From assembly GCF_014202335.1 (NCBI RefSeq), contig NZ_JACHGP010000002.1, positions 310,001-374,000 on the forward strand: a stretch of 64,000 bases of DNA, read 5' to 3'. This document shows positions 51,958 to 61,034 of this stretch, piece by piece (positions within the stretch are counted from its first letter, which is position 1; every line of letters begins with the position of its first letter). The position numbers and the translations under genes were made by a program. The notes under the pieces are model-generated. The model saw only the letters and a list, made by a program, of their open reading frames with translations. It was not told the DNA's origin and ran no database searches. Source of the DNA: Mycobacterium sp. AZCC_0083 (lineage in GTDB: Bacteria; Actinomycetota; Actinomycetes; Mycobacteriales; Mycobacteriaceae).

Positions 51958-52083
51958 GCTGCTTCGATGGTCGGGGGCAGGGTTGGACAAAATCTATCGA
52001 CAGTCGTGTGCATTCACCCACGAAATCCCCATGATCAGCGGAAGTCGTCGGTACGCGTTTGCCGGGTAGGGGAGCGGCCCGAG

Positions 52084-52845
52084 TCAGAGGTACGGGTCGG
52101 CCCACGCACTGATGATGCGAGCCGCCCGCGCAGCCTGATTCTTCCCGGTGAGGAGGTGGTCGGCACCTTCGAGGGAGACGAAGCTGCGGGGATGCCTGGC
52201 CGTACGGAAGATTTCACTCGCGTTGGCGATGCCGACGGTGTTGTCGGTCGGTGAATGCATGACGAGCAGTGCGCGGCGCAGGGTCCTGATCCGCTCCCGC
52301 AGATCGGCGGTGCGGACGTCCTCGATGAAGTGGCGCTTCAGGGTGAACGCCTTGCCGCCGATGAGGAACGGCGCCTCACCGTCGGCCTCGATCCGATGGA
52401 CGAGAGCGTCGTAGTTCAGCTCGACGTGGGCGGGTTCGTACGGTGCCCCGATGCTCGCCAACGCCACCACGGTCGGACACTCGTGCGCGGCGGCGATCGC
52501 GGCCGCGCCCCCGAAGGAGTGTCCGACGAGGAGTCGCACCTCCCGGCCCGACTCGTTCATGAACTCCACCGCGCGCACGGTGTCGGCGACCTTGTGGGAG
52601 AACGATCCGTCACCCCAGTCGCCCTCGGAGCCACCGAGCCCGAGGTTGTCGAAGCGGAGCATGCCGATGCCCTCGCTGGCGAGTTGCTTGCAGATCCGGC
52701 TCGCGGCCGGGCAGTCCTTGCCGAGGGTGAATCCGTGGGCGAACACGCCCCATCCGCGCACCTCGCCTTGAGGGACATCGATGATGCCCGCCAAGCGGGG
52801 CCCGGTGGTGCTCACGAAGGCGACTGGCTCTGCCACGCGCATCAT
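52084..52845 (-). CDS. Alpha/beta hydrolase (osmotic-stress/OsmC-hydrolase type)
   Basis: 253 aa intracellular alpha/beta hydrolase: oxyanion AHGFTLGKDCPAA, RFDNLGLGGSEGDWGD, nucleophile Ser in VGHSFGGAAA, Asp in HSPTDNTVG and His in GADHLLTG. Proteins of this kind are often fused to or paired with OsmC, but none is adjacent. Two successive ATG codons (52845, 52842) are possible starts. Confidence 0.83.
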   Translation of the reverse strand: MMRVAEPVAFVSTTGPRLAGIIDVPQGEVRGWGVFAHGFTLGKDCPAASRICKQLASEGIGMLRFDNLGLGGSEGDWGDGSFSHKVADTVRAVEFMNESGREVRLLVGHSFGGAAAIAAAHECPTVVALASIGAPYEPAHVELNYDALVHRIEADGEAPFLIGGKAFTLKRHFIEDVRTADLRERIRTLRRALLVMHSPTDNTVGIANASEIFRTARHPRSFVSLEGADHLLTGKNQAARAARIISAWADPYL

Positions 52846-52891
52846 CCTGCACTACAACGTTCACGGAGGCACCGAAAGAAACGGCGGACGG

Positions 52892-53287
52892 TTACCCGGA
52901 TTGGGCCTCTTCGGTGAGGAAGGACGCGTGGGCCGCGATGATGCGCCACCGTGTGTTGTCGTGTTTCCAGGTCCGCGTGTAGCGCATCCGCGCCTTGATG
53001 GGGTCTCCGCCCACGGTGCCTTCCAGCGTTCCGAGGAAGAACGTCACTCCGACGTCATCGCCGAATGTCGAGATGCGGAGTTCCTCTTCGTCGACCCGGG
53101 TCATCACCTGGTGCCCGGTGCCGTGAACGCGTAGGTCGTCCTCACGGGTGTAGAGGTTGCCGTCCGGTCCAGTGAAGATCGCGTCTTCGTCGAGGAGCTC
53201 GCCGAGCGCGGTGACGTCAGAGGCCAACTGCGCGGCCTGCAATCGGCGTTCGGCTTGCTCGAGGCTTTCCACCCGGTCGGCATCCAT
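52892..53287 (-). CDS. DUF4440 / SnoaL-like NTF2-fold protein
   Basis: 131 aa cone-fold protein: LQAAQLASDVTALGELLDED, FTGPDGNLYTREDDLR and the closing YTRTWKHDNTRWRIIAAHAS. Family members act as steroid-isomerase-like or binding proteins. No neighbour gives a role. The 46-base gap to the alpha/beta hydrolase allows co-transcription. Confidence 0.78.
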   Translation of the reverse strand: MDADRVESLEQAERRLQAAQLASDVTALGELLDEDAIFTGPDGNLYTREDDLRVHGTGHQVMTRVDEEELRISTFGDDVGVTFFLGTLEGTVGGDPIKARMRYTRTWKHDNTRWRIIAAHASFLTEEAQSG

Positions 53288-53359
53288 GCGAGGGATCCTT
53301 GCAAACCGATCGGCTCGGTGACACCTGTTGAGCTACCAGTGAAATCGCCGGATGACTGG

Positions 53360-53521
53360 TCAGCGGATGGGCTGCCCGGTGTAGTTGTGATTCGCCGAAA
53401 CCTGCCCAGGTACCCGGAGAGTCGGCGTCTTGGGAACACACCGGCTGGCGAGCGCCGCCAGCAGTCCAAAGGGTGCCAGGATCATCGAGATCAGCAGCAC
53501 CAGAGTCAATGCATCTGCCAT
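53360..53521 (-). CDS. Possible 53-aa single-span membrane peptide
   Basis: Short frame with one convincing hydrophobic segment (TLVLLISMILAPFGLLAALA) and a short polar tail. No strong ribosome site precedes the ATG and no family is recognised. It could be a genuine small membrane protein or chance. Confidence 0.35.
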   Translation of the reverse strand: MADALTLVLLISMILAPFGLLAALASRCVPKTPTLRVPGQVSANHNYTGQPIR

Positions 53522-53566
53522 GCATTCGACTATCCGATGTTTGCTGCGCGCATAACAGTGGCAGTA

Positions 53567-55109
53567 ATGACGACTATAGAAAATATTCTGCCAAACGGCT
53601 ACGGGCGCAGCCGCGAGATGACGAGCTGCACCCATGCGACGCGCGTCGTAGTCGGGATCGGACTGCTCGTGACGAGCAACCGGTTTCGCCCGCCCGCGAT
53701 GCTCGCGACGATCGCCACGACTGTGGACGTCGTCTCCGGAGGGCGGCTCGACTTCGGCATCGGCGCCGGCTCCCGTCCCAGCCTCCTCATGGCGCGACGC
53801 GAGTACGAGGCACACCGTCCGCCATTCCACGACTTCTCGCACTCCGTGGAGAGCCTCGCCGCGGCGCTCACGGTGAGCCGACGGTTGTGGACCGAGACCG
53901 AGCCGTTCGACTTCACCGGAACCCACGTCCAGCTCACCGGTGCGTTCGGAAGCCCCAAACCGGTCGAGCGGCCCCATCCACCCATCCTGGTCGGCGGGCG
54001 CTCGGCCGCTCTACTTCGAGTTGTAGCCGAACACGCCGTTCTGTGGAACATCCCCGGCCACGACATAGAGACGCGATCAGTCGCAGCGTCCTGCTCGACC
54101 GCTACTGCGCCGAGATCGGTCGCGACGCCGCATCATCACGAGGTCGATCCACCTATCGGTCTCCTACGACCGCCCCGACGTCATGCGTGAGGAGATCGGC
54201 CGGGCCATCGACGGCGGCTTCAACGACGTCGTCCTCGGCCTGTCGAACCGTTCCTCTTGCCTGAGCAGGAGTGAGTCTTGCTCGGTTGCGGCCCGAACGG
54301 TGTTGGCCGCGGGTGGCGGGGGTTCTCCGGTGGGCCGGCCCACATCGTGTGCGTGCCGGTGGGCCGGGACTGCCGTGCCTACCCACGTGGCCCGGTGGGT
54401 GATCGGGCCTGGCCGGTGGCGTGCCCGAAACGGTCCTCTGTCCGTTACGGGGTCCTGCCGGCCGTCGCCTGATCGCCATCCCGAGACCACGCCTGCCGAT
54501 CGCGGCCGCCGCGGCGTGATGCCGAGTGACCGGATCGGAAGTCTGCTGCTGCAAGGGTGTCGCCCAGTGCTGGGCACCCCCCGTCGGCGGTCAGGAACAT
54601 CCGCGCGGCATCCCACCGGGCCCGCCACTGCACCTCGGTCATTCCCGTCTGATCGAGGTGATGGCGGTTGCGCCACAACCGTTTCCCGCCCACCGCGACG
54701 ACGACACCCCGGTCACCACCTGCTTGCGCCCGGCCCGCCACCCCGCCTGCGATGAGCGATCCAAATGCCCTGCCCGTACCCGCCCAGCCAACTCGCCCCC
54801 ATACACCCCACCCAGGAACGACCCGACCGCACCCAACGCCGCCGCTTCAGCCTCGGTCAGCTGTATCCGGGTCCGGATCCGCCCGACGGCGGCCCAGCCA
54901 CCACCGGCGCACCGACCCGACGCAACGGCACACGCTCACCCACACCCGCATCCTGGCAGCCACCACCGACCCACCGCTCCACGACAGCACCACTCACTCC
55001 CGCGCGGTACCAATCACTACCGCTCACTATCCAACGACCAGCTGCCAACCCCTACCCGGTCGGCGTCGCCCGTTGGGTGGTCGACGAGCTCATCACCCCA
55101 GCGGGCTAG
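53567..55109 (+). pseudogene. LLM flavin-dependent oxidoreductase, decayed and split by an insertion
   Basis: Luciferase-like (F420/FMN) monooxygenase remnant. The centre is well kept: LLVTSNRFRPPAML, TTVDVVSGGRLDFGIGAG, PKPVERPHPPILVGGRS. The first ~60 residues are missing or scrambled. At least one frameshift occurs between about 54060 and 54130, after which DVMREEIGRAIDGGFNDVV continues in another frame to LGLSN (54246-54248). The natural end, NPYPVGVARWVVDELITPAG and stop, resumes at 55047-55109. About 800 bases of foreign sequence separate these pieces. Confidence 0.78.
54250..55046 (-). mobile_element. Degraded tnpB-type (IS605/IS607-like) transposon gene inserted in the LLM gene
   Basis: On the minus strand pieces of a TnpB-family RNA-guided nuclease are readable: LTEAEAAALGAVGSFLGGVY (from ~54875), RAGRKQVVTGVSSSRWAGN (to 54681), then in another frame GGKRLWRNRHHLDQTGMTE and ARMFLTADGG (54690-54577), and a C-terminal piece DPVTRHHAAAAAIGRRGLG (~54536). 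About 100 central residues are lost at the join near 54681-54690. The insertion splits an LLM oxidoreductase at its Asn codon; AACC occurs at both edges (54246-54249, 55047-55050). No transposase TnpA is present, so it is a dead remnant. Confidence 0.68.
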
Positions 55110-55114
55110 GTCTC

Positions 55115-56050
55115 TCAGGCAGAGGCCAGCGCCTCTGCGTCTTCGTCGGCGAATGCGTCTTCGAGTTGCAGTGGCGTGTAGTCGACGTCGATCTCGGCGA
55201 GTGGCCGTCCACGCGCGCTGCTGATCGTGCCGAATCGTCGCAGCCCCTTTTCGCTGGCGTACTGCACGAACTCTTCCTTCTCCAATCCGAAGGGGACCTC
55301 GTCGTAGAGGGCGAAGCCCTCCTCCGTGTTCTGCAGCGCCAATGGCATGAGTTCGTTCATCCGGGTCTCGAACACGGTCCAATTGACATCGTCGGCGGCG
55401 ACGTGTCGACGGCAGGTGAAGGTGCCCCACGCCATGTGGCGCCGCTCGTCGTCACCGATGCGCCGCACCAACTCCTGCATGCCGGGAAGGATGCCGCGGT
55501 TCACGCATATCTTGTGCCACGCGTAGTAACCCGTCAGCGCCATCATTCCCTCGATGACGTGGTTGTAGGTGGCCGATGCTCGAACTTGGGCGGCCGGAGA
55601 CGGGTCGGTAGCAAGAGCATTGAGAGAATTGGGAAGTTCCTCGTAGAACATCGTGCGGTAGGCGGGAAGGTCATCGAGGTAGCCGTTCAAGTCGTCGGTC
55701 ATTCCGACGGCGTCAAGCCAGAGCCGGAACACCTGGGTGTGTTTGGCTTCCTCGAACGCGAACTGGGTCAGATACATCTCGTCGCCCAGCCGGCCTTCCG
55801 CCCGCATCGCGGCCATGAACGGCTGGATGTCCTGCGTGACCGCTTCCTCGCCTGCGATGAATTGGGCGCACAGTCGGGTGGCCCAGTCGCGTTCGAGCTC
55901 GGTCAGCGACTGCCAGTCGGCTCGGTCGCGGGAAAAGTCGATGTCCGCTGGATTCCAGAACTTTGCGTTGCCGCCTGCGAACAGTTTCAGCGGCAAGCTG
56001 TCCCAGTTGAGGCCGCCTGCCCCGATCGAGTCGCTCCGTGTCCGCGTCAT
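55115..56050 (-). CDS. R2-like ligand-binding oxidase (R2lox)
   Basis: 311 aa ferritin-fold Mn/Fe oxidase, homologous to M. tuberculosis Rv0233. Metal ligands fall at Glu 68, Glu 101, His 104, Glu 167, Glu 202 and His 205, and the Val 71/Tyr 162 pair that forms the ether crosslink is present; these are the same numbers known for the Rv0233 protein. It has an R2 ribonucleotide-reductase fold but binds a fatty-acid-like ligand and is thought to oxidise lipids. The neighbour on the left is a dead gene, on the right an amidase in the same direction. Confidence 0.93.
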   Translation of the reverse strand: MTRTRSDSIGAGGLNWDSLPLKLFAGGNAKFWNPADIDFSRDRADWQSLTELERDWATRLCAQFIAGEEAVTQDIQPFMAAMRAEGRLGDEMYLTQFAFEEAKHTQVFRLWLDAVGMTDDLNGYLDDLPAYRTMFYEELPNSLNALATDPSPAAQVRASATYNHVIEGMMALTGYYAWHKICVNRGILPGMQELVRRIGDDERRHMAWGTFTCRRHVAADDVNWTVFETRMNELMPLALQNTEEGFALYDEVPFGLEKEEFVQYASEKGLRRFGTISSARGRPLAEIDVDYTPLQLEDAFADEDAEALASA

Positions 56051-56163
56051 GCGATCAGCCCCCTTGTGAAATGGGCATAGGTCAATGGGTCCTTAGATTA
56101 GGACTGCTCGATGGTAGGCGCGGTGAAAGCTTGCGCGAGGTGGTTTCGGCCGCGGGCCGAGCC

Positions 56164-57627
56164 TTAAATCTCCGGTCGACGGTCGGCCCACGGGCGGGCC
56201 CGCTCGAGCTGCCAGGCCAGGCGGATCAGCTGTCCTTCCGCCCCGAGCCGGCCGACGAACTGGACGCCGATCGGCAGGCCGTCGGCGGTCCAGTGCAGCG
56301 GAACGGTCATGGCGGGTCGGCCGGTGAGGTTCGCCAACTGCGTGTACGGCACCCATCCGAGGTAGTCGCCGATCATCTGGTCGAGAACCGGCGTCAAGCG
56401 CCGCAACTGCCCGGCGACGCGGGCGGCGAGCAGCCCCCGTGCGGCGATCCGCAACGCCGGTGAGACGGCGAACGCCCCGACGCAGGGCGGTGGGGTCGCG
56501 GTGGTCGGGGTGAGCAGCAGGTCGTACTGCTGATGGAAGTCCGCCAGCCGCCGCACGTGTTCGTGGCGCCGTTCAAGTGCGCGGGTGAGATCGACGGGAT
56601 TGGTCGAGCGACCCATGGCCGCCATGAGCCGGGTGTTCAGCTCGAATGCCGAGTCGTCGGCACCGCTGTTGGCCTTGGCCTCGTCGACGGTGTAGGCGGC
56701 ATAGGCGAAGTAGGTGGTGAGGAACTCCCTGGCGACGACCCCGTCGTCGTACGGGGCCCGTGCGATCTGCACGACGTCGTGTCCGAGGTCGGTGAGCAGA
56801 TCGGCCGCCTCGGTGACCGCAGCGACGGCCTCCTGGTGAGGTTTCGGGTTGATCGAACTGGTGGTGCAGGCGCCGATGCGCAGGCGACCAGGGGCACGCC
56901 CGACCTCGTCGAGGTAAGCGTCGGGGGACCGGGCGGCGAGGTAGGGCGAGTTCGGCGTCGGGCCAACCATCACGTCGAGCATCGCCGCGCTGTCGCGCAC
57001 CGAACGCGAGATGACCCCGTCGGTCGCGGAACCGCCGAGGTACTCACCGTGCGCAGGCCCAGCGGGAACCAGGCCGCGGGAAGCCTTGAGGCCGAACAGC
57101 CCGCAGGCCGATGCCGGGATCCGAACCGAGCCGCCGCCGTCGCTGGCGCCGGCGCAGGGCACGATGCCGGCGGCCACCGCGGCGGCCGAGCCTCCGGATG
57201 AGCCACCGGGGGTGTGGTCGGTGTTCCACGGGTTGAGCGCCGGGCCGAAGAGTTCGGGCTCGGTGACGGCGTTTGCGCCGAACTCGGGTGTGTTGGTCTT
57301 GCCGAAGATGACCAGCCCCGCGTCGAGCCAACGCTGCACGACGGTGGCGGTTTCGGTCGCCGGGACCGCCGAAAGCGATCGGGAGCCACCGCTGGTGGGA
57401 TAGCCCGCGAGGTGTTGAAGAAGATCCTTGACGAGGAACGGCACGCCGGAGAACGGCGCACCCTCGGCCGCGGCCGTGGGTTCGACGTCCACCACGATCG
57501 CGTTGATCCGCGGATTGACCTCGTCCGCCCGCGTGCGCGCCGCCTCGAGGAGTTCCGCGGGCTTGACCTCGCCGGACCGGACCAGCTCGGCCAGTCCCAT
57601 GGCGTCGTAGGTCAGGTATCCGTCCAC
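56164..57627 (-). CDS. Amidase (amidase signature family)
   Basis: 487 aa Ser-Ser-Lys hydrolase. The catalytic Lys is in FLVKDLL, the cis-Ser in PGGSSGGSAAAV and the nucleophile Ser in DGGGSVRIPAS, all in order at ~70-180. Hydrolyses carboxamides or aryl amides; paralogs are common in mycobacteria (AmiA-D). The GTG start at 57627 gives a normal N-terminus. The 113 bases after its stop hold the R2lox promoter. Confidence 0.9.
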   Translation of the reverse strand: MDGYLTYDAMGLAELVRSGEVKPAELLEAARTRADEVNPRINAIVVDVEPTAAAEGAPFSGVPFLVKDLLQHLAGYPTSGGSRSLSAVPATETATVVQRWLDAGLVIFGKTNTPEFGANAVTEPELFGPALNPWNTDHTPGGSSGGSAAAVAAGIVPCAGASDGGGSVRIPASACGLFGLKASRGLVPAGPAHGEYLGGSATDGVISRSVRDSAAMLDVMVGPTPNSPYLAARSPDAYLDEVGRAPGRLRIGACTTSSINPKPHQEAVAAVTEAADLLTDLGHDVVQIARAPYDDGVVAREFLTTYFAYAAYTVDEAKANSGADDSAFELNTRLMAAMGRSTNPVDLTRALERRHEHVRRLADFHQQYDLLLTPTTATPPPCVGAFAVSPALRIAARGLLAARVAGQLRRLTPVLDQMIGDYLGWVPYTQLANLTGRPAMTVPLHWTADGLPIGVQFVGRLGAEGQLIRLAWQLERARPWADRRPEI

Positions 57628-57793
57628 GTCAGGACCCTATTCCAGGAACAGTCCCTCGTGGCCGGGGTGCGCGAACGAGGTGACGCCGATCGGTGAAGGC
57701 GCTAGCCTTGCCTCCGAGGTCGGGTCCGGCGCTCTTGCGCGCCTCTTGCAAAGGAGTGTGTGTGAGCGCCACCAGAGAGGACAGCCAGGATTC

Positions 57794-58399
57794 ATGACCG
57801 AACGACAGCAGACCAAGGCCGTCAGGTTCGCGATCGCGGGCGCGATGGTCGCCGGCGGTGCACTGGCCATGGCAGCACAGGCCGCAGCGGATCCGGTGCC
57901 CTACCCGACGCCGGTGCCTGCGGCTCCTGGCGCGACGCCCCCGGCGCCCGGCCAGCCCGTGGTGGAACCTGCGGGGGTTGGCCCTGAGGCAGCGCCCGCG
58001 CCGCCACCCGCCGGGCCGCCCATGGTGCCGGAGATCGCCAACCCCGTGTACGGCGGAGGTAACAACGCAGGAAACGGCCCGCTCGCGAATCTCAGGGATC
58101 TTTGGCACCAGGCTCAGGACCCGCAATCATTCATCGGCGGAGCGCCCGACCAGCCGCTCGAAGGGGCGCCACCGCCGCCAGGAGCTGGCCCGGCGCCGCA
58201 GTTGCCTCCCGGATTCGTGTCATTGACCGACCCGGCGTCCAACGGGCCTCCGGTAACCAAGAATTACGCGGGCGGGCCAGCTCTGCCGCCCGGGTACTAC
58301 CCGTTGAACGGCCCGCCCCCGCCCGGTTCCGAGGCGCCCCCGCCGGCCGACCCGGGCGCGCCCGTTCCTCCTGGCGCACCGGTTCTTCCGACGCCCTAG
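57794..58399 (+). CDS. Proline/alanine-rich secreted protein
   Basis: 201 aa. Signal peptide (KAVRFAIAGAMVAGGALAMA, cleavage near AAADP) followed by a mature part with about 35% proline, including PPPPG-type runs at both ends and one less repetitive centre, GPLANLRDLWHQAQDPQSFI. It resembles exported mycobacterial Pro/Ala-rich proteins of the cell envelope. No catalytic motif, no membrane anchor. Divergent from the amidase. Confidence 0.8.
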   Translation: MTERQQTKAVRFAIAGAMVAGGALAMAAQAAADPVPYPTPVPAAPGATPPAPGQPVVEPAGVGPEAAPAPPPAGPPMVPEIANPVYGGGNNAGNGPLANLRDLWHQAQDPQSFIGGAPDQPLEGAPPPPGAGPAPQLPPGFVSLTDPASNGPPVTKNYAGGPALPPGYYPLNGPPPPGSEAPPPADPGAPVPPGAPVLPTP

Positions 58400-58525
58400 C
58401 CACGTGGGCTGCGTGGCAGATCGGCGACTTCCGCGCTAGGGCGGACGTTCGTTGCCGTCCGATGCCCGTCGTCGTGATGACATTTGCGCCGATTGTGATC
58501 AGGTAAAGCTGAGCGATCTCACTTA

Positions 58526-58545
58526 AGATACATGCATCTGTGCAT
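58526..58545. promoter_or_regulatory. TetR operator candidate upstream of tetR
   Basis: Overlapping near-palindromes AGATACATGCATCT (58526-58539, two mismatches) and ATGCA-TCTG-TGCAT (58532-58545, perfect) lie about 65 bases before the TetR start. The word AAGATACAT recurs in the inverted repeat before the thiolase gene (59293), so one regulator may bind both. Confidence 0.55.
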
Positions 58546-58607
58546 GAAACTGTAGAGTGGGCGTTTACCTCCGGCCAGTTGCACGCCCGAACGACGGGAT
58601 TTCCATC

Positions 58608-59240
58608 ATGACGACGACGAGCACCGCCAAGAAGGCCAGGCGCACGCAGGAGCAGCGGAGCGCCGAGATGCGTGTGCGGTTGCTCGACGCGACGATCGAG
58701 TGCCTCGTCGAGTACGGCTATGCCGGAACCACCACCCCGCGTGTTGCGGAGAAGGCCGGCGTCACCAGGGGAGCGCAGGTCCATCACTTCCCGTCGAAGA
58801 CAGACCTGGTGATCGCTGCCATTCGTCACCTGGCCGCGAAGCGAGCCGAGGCGGCGATCCGGGAGATGGGCACCGTCACGACGAGCGACAACCCAATAGC
58901 GGCTGCTCTCAACCTGATATGGGATCTGCACCAGGGTCCGATATTCGTTGCGACCGTCGAGCTTTGGGTGGCAGGGCGCACGGATCCGACCCTCGCGCGG
59001 GAGATGGCGAAATTCGAGCCGGTCGCTACGGCCAACCTCGTGGCCGGTATTGCTCAGGTTTTTCCCGGCGCCGAAGCCGGTGGAGAGCTGCGGTCCTTCT
59101 TCTTCACCGCGATGGACGTGATCCGCGGGATCCTGATCTCGAATTTCGTGGAGCCGGACGCGACCCGTGCCAAGCGTCAATGGGACCGCGCTTCGGCAAG
59201 CTTGCTCGCCATGGGCGCGCAAGCGCTGCAGACTTCCTGA
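58608..59240 (+). CDS. TetR-family regulator of the downstream acyl-CoA operon
   Basis: 210 aa. Helix-turn-helix at ~18-65: AEMRVRLLDATIECLVEYGY, TPRVAEKAGVTRGAQVHHFP. The ligand domain (LNLIWDLHQGPIFVATVELW) is typical of TetR proteins that bind acyl-CoA or steroid-like molecules. It precedes a thiolase-SRPBCC-MaoC-SDR-acyl-CoA dehydrogenase run on the same strand with a strong inverted repeat between. An upstream GTG at 58557 is less likely. Confidence 0.87.
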   Translation: MTTTSTAKKARRTQEQRSAEMRVRLLDATIECLVEYGYAGTTTPRVAEKAGVTRGAQVHHFPSKTDLVIAAIRHLAAKRAEAAIREMGTVTTSDNPIAAALNLIWDLHQGPIFVATVELWVAGRTDPTLAREMAKFEPVATANLVAGIAQVFPGAEAGGELRSFFFTAMDVIRGILISNFVEPDATRAKRQWDRASASLLAMGAQALQTS

Positions 59241-59291
59241 CTCCACCTCAATCCGCCATCACATCTTGGGTGTGACAGGCGGCACCATTGT

Positions 59292-59317
59292 AAAGATACA
59301 TTCAGGCGCGTATCTTT
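59292..59317. promoter_or_regulatory. Inverted repeat AAAGATAC-N10-GTATCTTT before the thiolase operon
   Basis: Perfect eight-base arms with a ten-base spacer, centred about 50 bases before the thiolase ATG (59355). The left arm word AAGATACAT also occurs before the tetR gene. This is the best operator candidate in the window for a single regulator. Confidence 0.75.
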
Positions 59318-59354
59318 GTGTCAGCCATCAAGGCAGCCACCCAGGGAGAGTTCA

Positions 59355-60548
59355 ATGGCGAACAAGGTCTATGTCATCGGCGTCGGAACGACGAAGTTCG
59401 AGAAGCCCGGTTCGAAGGACTGGGACTACCCGGACATGGCCCGCGAATCCGGCACGAAGGCACTCGCGGATGCCGGCATCGACTATCGCGAAATCCAGGA
59501 AGCCTACGTCGGGTACGTCTACGGCGAGTCGACCTCGGGCCAGCGTGCCGTCTACGAACTGGGCATGACCGGCATTCCGGTGGTCAACGTCAACAACAAC
59601 TGTTCGACCGGATCGACGGCGTTGTATCTCGCGGCCCGAGCCATCAAGGGCGGTCTGGTCGACTGCGCGTTGGCGCTCGGCTTCGAAAAGATGAACCCCG
59701 GCTCGCTCGGCTCGATGTACGACGACCGCGAGCAACCGATGGCGGTTCACTTCGACAAGATGGCCGAGATCTCCGAGGTCGTGTTCCCGCCCGCTTCGTG
59801 GCTGTTCGGCGCGGCCGGCAAGGAGCACATGGACACCTACGGCACCACCGCCGAGCACTTTGCCAAGATCGGCTTCAAGAACCACAAGCACTCGGTCAAC
59901 AACCCCTACGCGCAGTTCCAAACCGAGTACACGCTCGACCAGATCAACGACGCCAAGATGATCTACCCGCCGTCGAGCCTCACCCGGTTGCAGTGCTCGC
60001 CGACCTCGGATGGTTCCGGCGCGGCGATCCTGGCCTCGGAAGCATTCGTCGAGAAGCATGGACTCGCAGGCCAGGCGGTCGAGATCGTCGGCCAGGCGCT
60101 GACCACCGACTTCGAGTCCAGCTTCAACGGCACCGCGAAGAATCTCGTCGGCTACGACATGAACGTGCAGGCGGCCCGCTCGGTCTACGAGCAGTCCGAC
60201 CTCGGACCGGAGGACTTCCAGGTCATCGAGCTGCACGACTGCTTCTCGGCCAACGAACTGTTGACCTACGAAGCGCTCGGCCTCTGCCCGGAAGGTGACG
60301 CAGGAAAGTTGATCGATGCCGGCGACACCACGTATGGCGGCCGTTGGGTCGTCAACCCGTCCGGCGGCTTGATCTCCAAGGGACACCCTTTGGGCGCAAC
60401 GGGTTTGGCGCAGTGCGCCGAGCTCACCTGGCAGCTGCGCGGCACCGCCGACAAGCGTCAGGTGGACAACGTCACCGCTGCCTTGCAGCACAACATCGGA
60501 CTCGGCGGCGCTACCGTCGTAACGGCGTACCAGCGCGCAGAGCGCTAA
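59355..60548 (+). CDS. Thiolase / lipid-transfer-type acyl-CoA acetyltransferase
   Basis: 397 aa SCPx-like thiolase. The acylated Cys 83 is in NNNCSTGS; the later His in [11 protein letters not shown] and [10 protein letters not shown] are family signatures. The C-terminal Cys of classic thiolases (CxG) is replaced by an HNIGLGG loop, as in lipid-transfer thiolases and aldolase-type members. It would shorten acyl chains or release propionyl/acetyl-CoA. First gene of the operon; an AGGGAG ribosome site precedes the ATG. Confidence 0.88.
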   Translation: MANKVYVIGVGTTKFEKPGSKDWDYPDMARESGTKALADAGIDYREIQEAYVGYVYGESTSGQRAVYELGMTGIPVVNVNNNCSTGSTALYLAARAIKGGLVDCALALGFEKMNPGSLGSMYDDREQPMAVHFDKMAEISEVVFPPASWLFGAAGKEHMDTYGTTAEHFAKIGFKNHKHSVNNPYAQFQTEYTLDQINDAKMIYPPSSLTRLQCSPTSDGSGAAILASEAFVEKHGLAGQAVEIVGQALTTDFESSFNGTAKNLVGYDMNVQAARSVYEQSDLGPEDFQVIELHDCFSANELLTYEALGLCPEGDAGKLIDAGDTTYGGRWVVNPSGGLISKGHPLGATGLAQCAELTWQLRGTADKRQVDNVTAALQHNIGLGGATVVTAYQRAER

Positions 60549-60593
60549 TCCGTAACGCCCACCACCACAACAACACTCAACGAGGAGATCATC

Positions 60594-61034
60594 ATGGGAC
60601 ACATCGAAGCCAGCAAGGAACTGACCGCTGCCCCCGACGCTGTGTGGTCCGTCATCGCGGACCCGCAGGCCTGGGACAAGTGGTTCACCGTCCACGAGCG
60701 CTGGATCGAAGAGCCGCCCGCCGTGGTCGCCGAGGGTGCGCATCTCACCGCCAAGATCATGATGCTCGGAATGGCGAACAAGATCGAGTGGACCGTCGAA
60801 ACGGTCGAGGCGCCGACCAAGCTCGTCCTCGCGGGCGCCGGCATGGCCGGTGTGAAGACGACTTTCGCGTTCACCATCGAGCCCGAGGGTACGGGTTCGA
60901 AATTCTCCGTCGAAGGTGATTTCGAAGGCGCACTGATCAAGGGCGCACTCGGCAAGGCTGTCGAGAAGGACGGCCTCAAGCAGCTCGCCAAGACGATCGA
61001 GCAGCTCGAATCTCTCGCTGCAGCAGCGTCATGA
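60594..61034 (+). CDS. SRPBCC-family protein
   Basis: 146 aa START-like fold: IEASKELTAAPDAVWSVIAD, WFTVHERWIEEPP, FTIEPEGTGSKFSVEGDFEG and a C-terminal helix GLKQLAKTIEQLESLA. Polyketide-cyclase-type proteins of this form bind hydrophobic acyl ligands. It lies between thiolase and hydratase genes and overlaps the latter by ATGA, so it probably handles the same acyl-CoA intermediate. Confidence 0.83.
   Translation: MGHIEASKELTAAPDAVWSVIADPQAWDKWFTVHERWIEEPPAVVAEGAHLTAKIMMLGMANKIEWTVETVEAPTKLVLAGAGMAGVKTTFAFTIEPEGTGSKFSVEGDFEGALIKGALGKAVEKDGLKQLAKTIEQLESLAAAAS

Noticed and set aside
54246..55050. AACC at both edges as a firm target-site duplication
   Set aside because: Four bases can match by chance and IS605/IS607-type elements usually make no duplication; kept only as an observation.
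59352..60743. 463-aa minus-strand frame opposite the thiolase
   Set aside because: Mirror frame of a strongly conserved gene; translation matches no fold and lacks a ribosome site.
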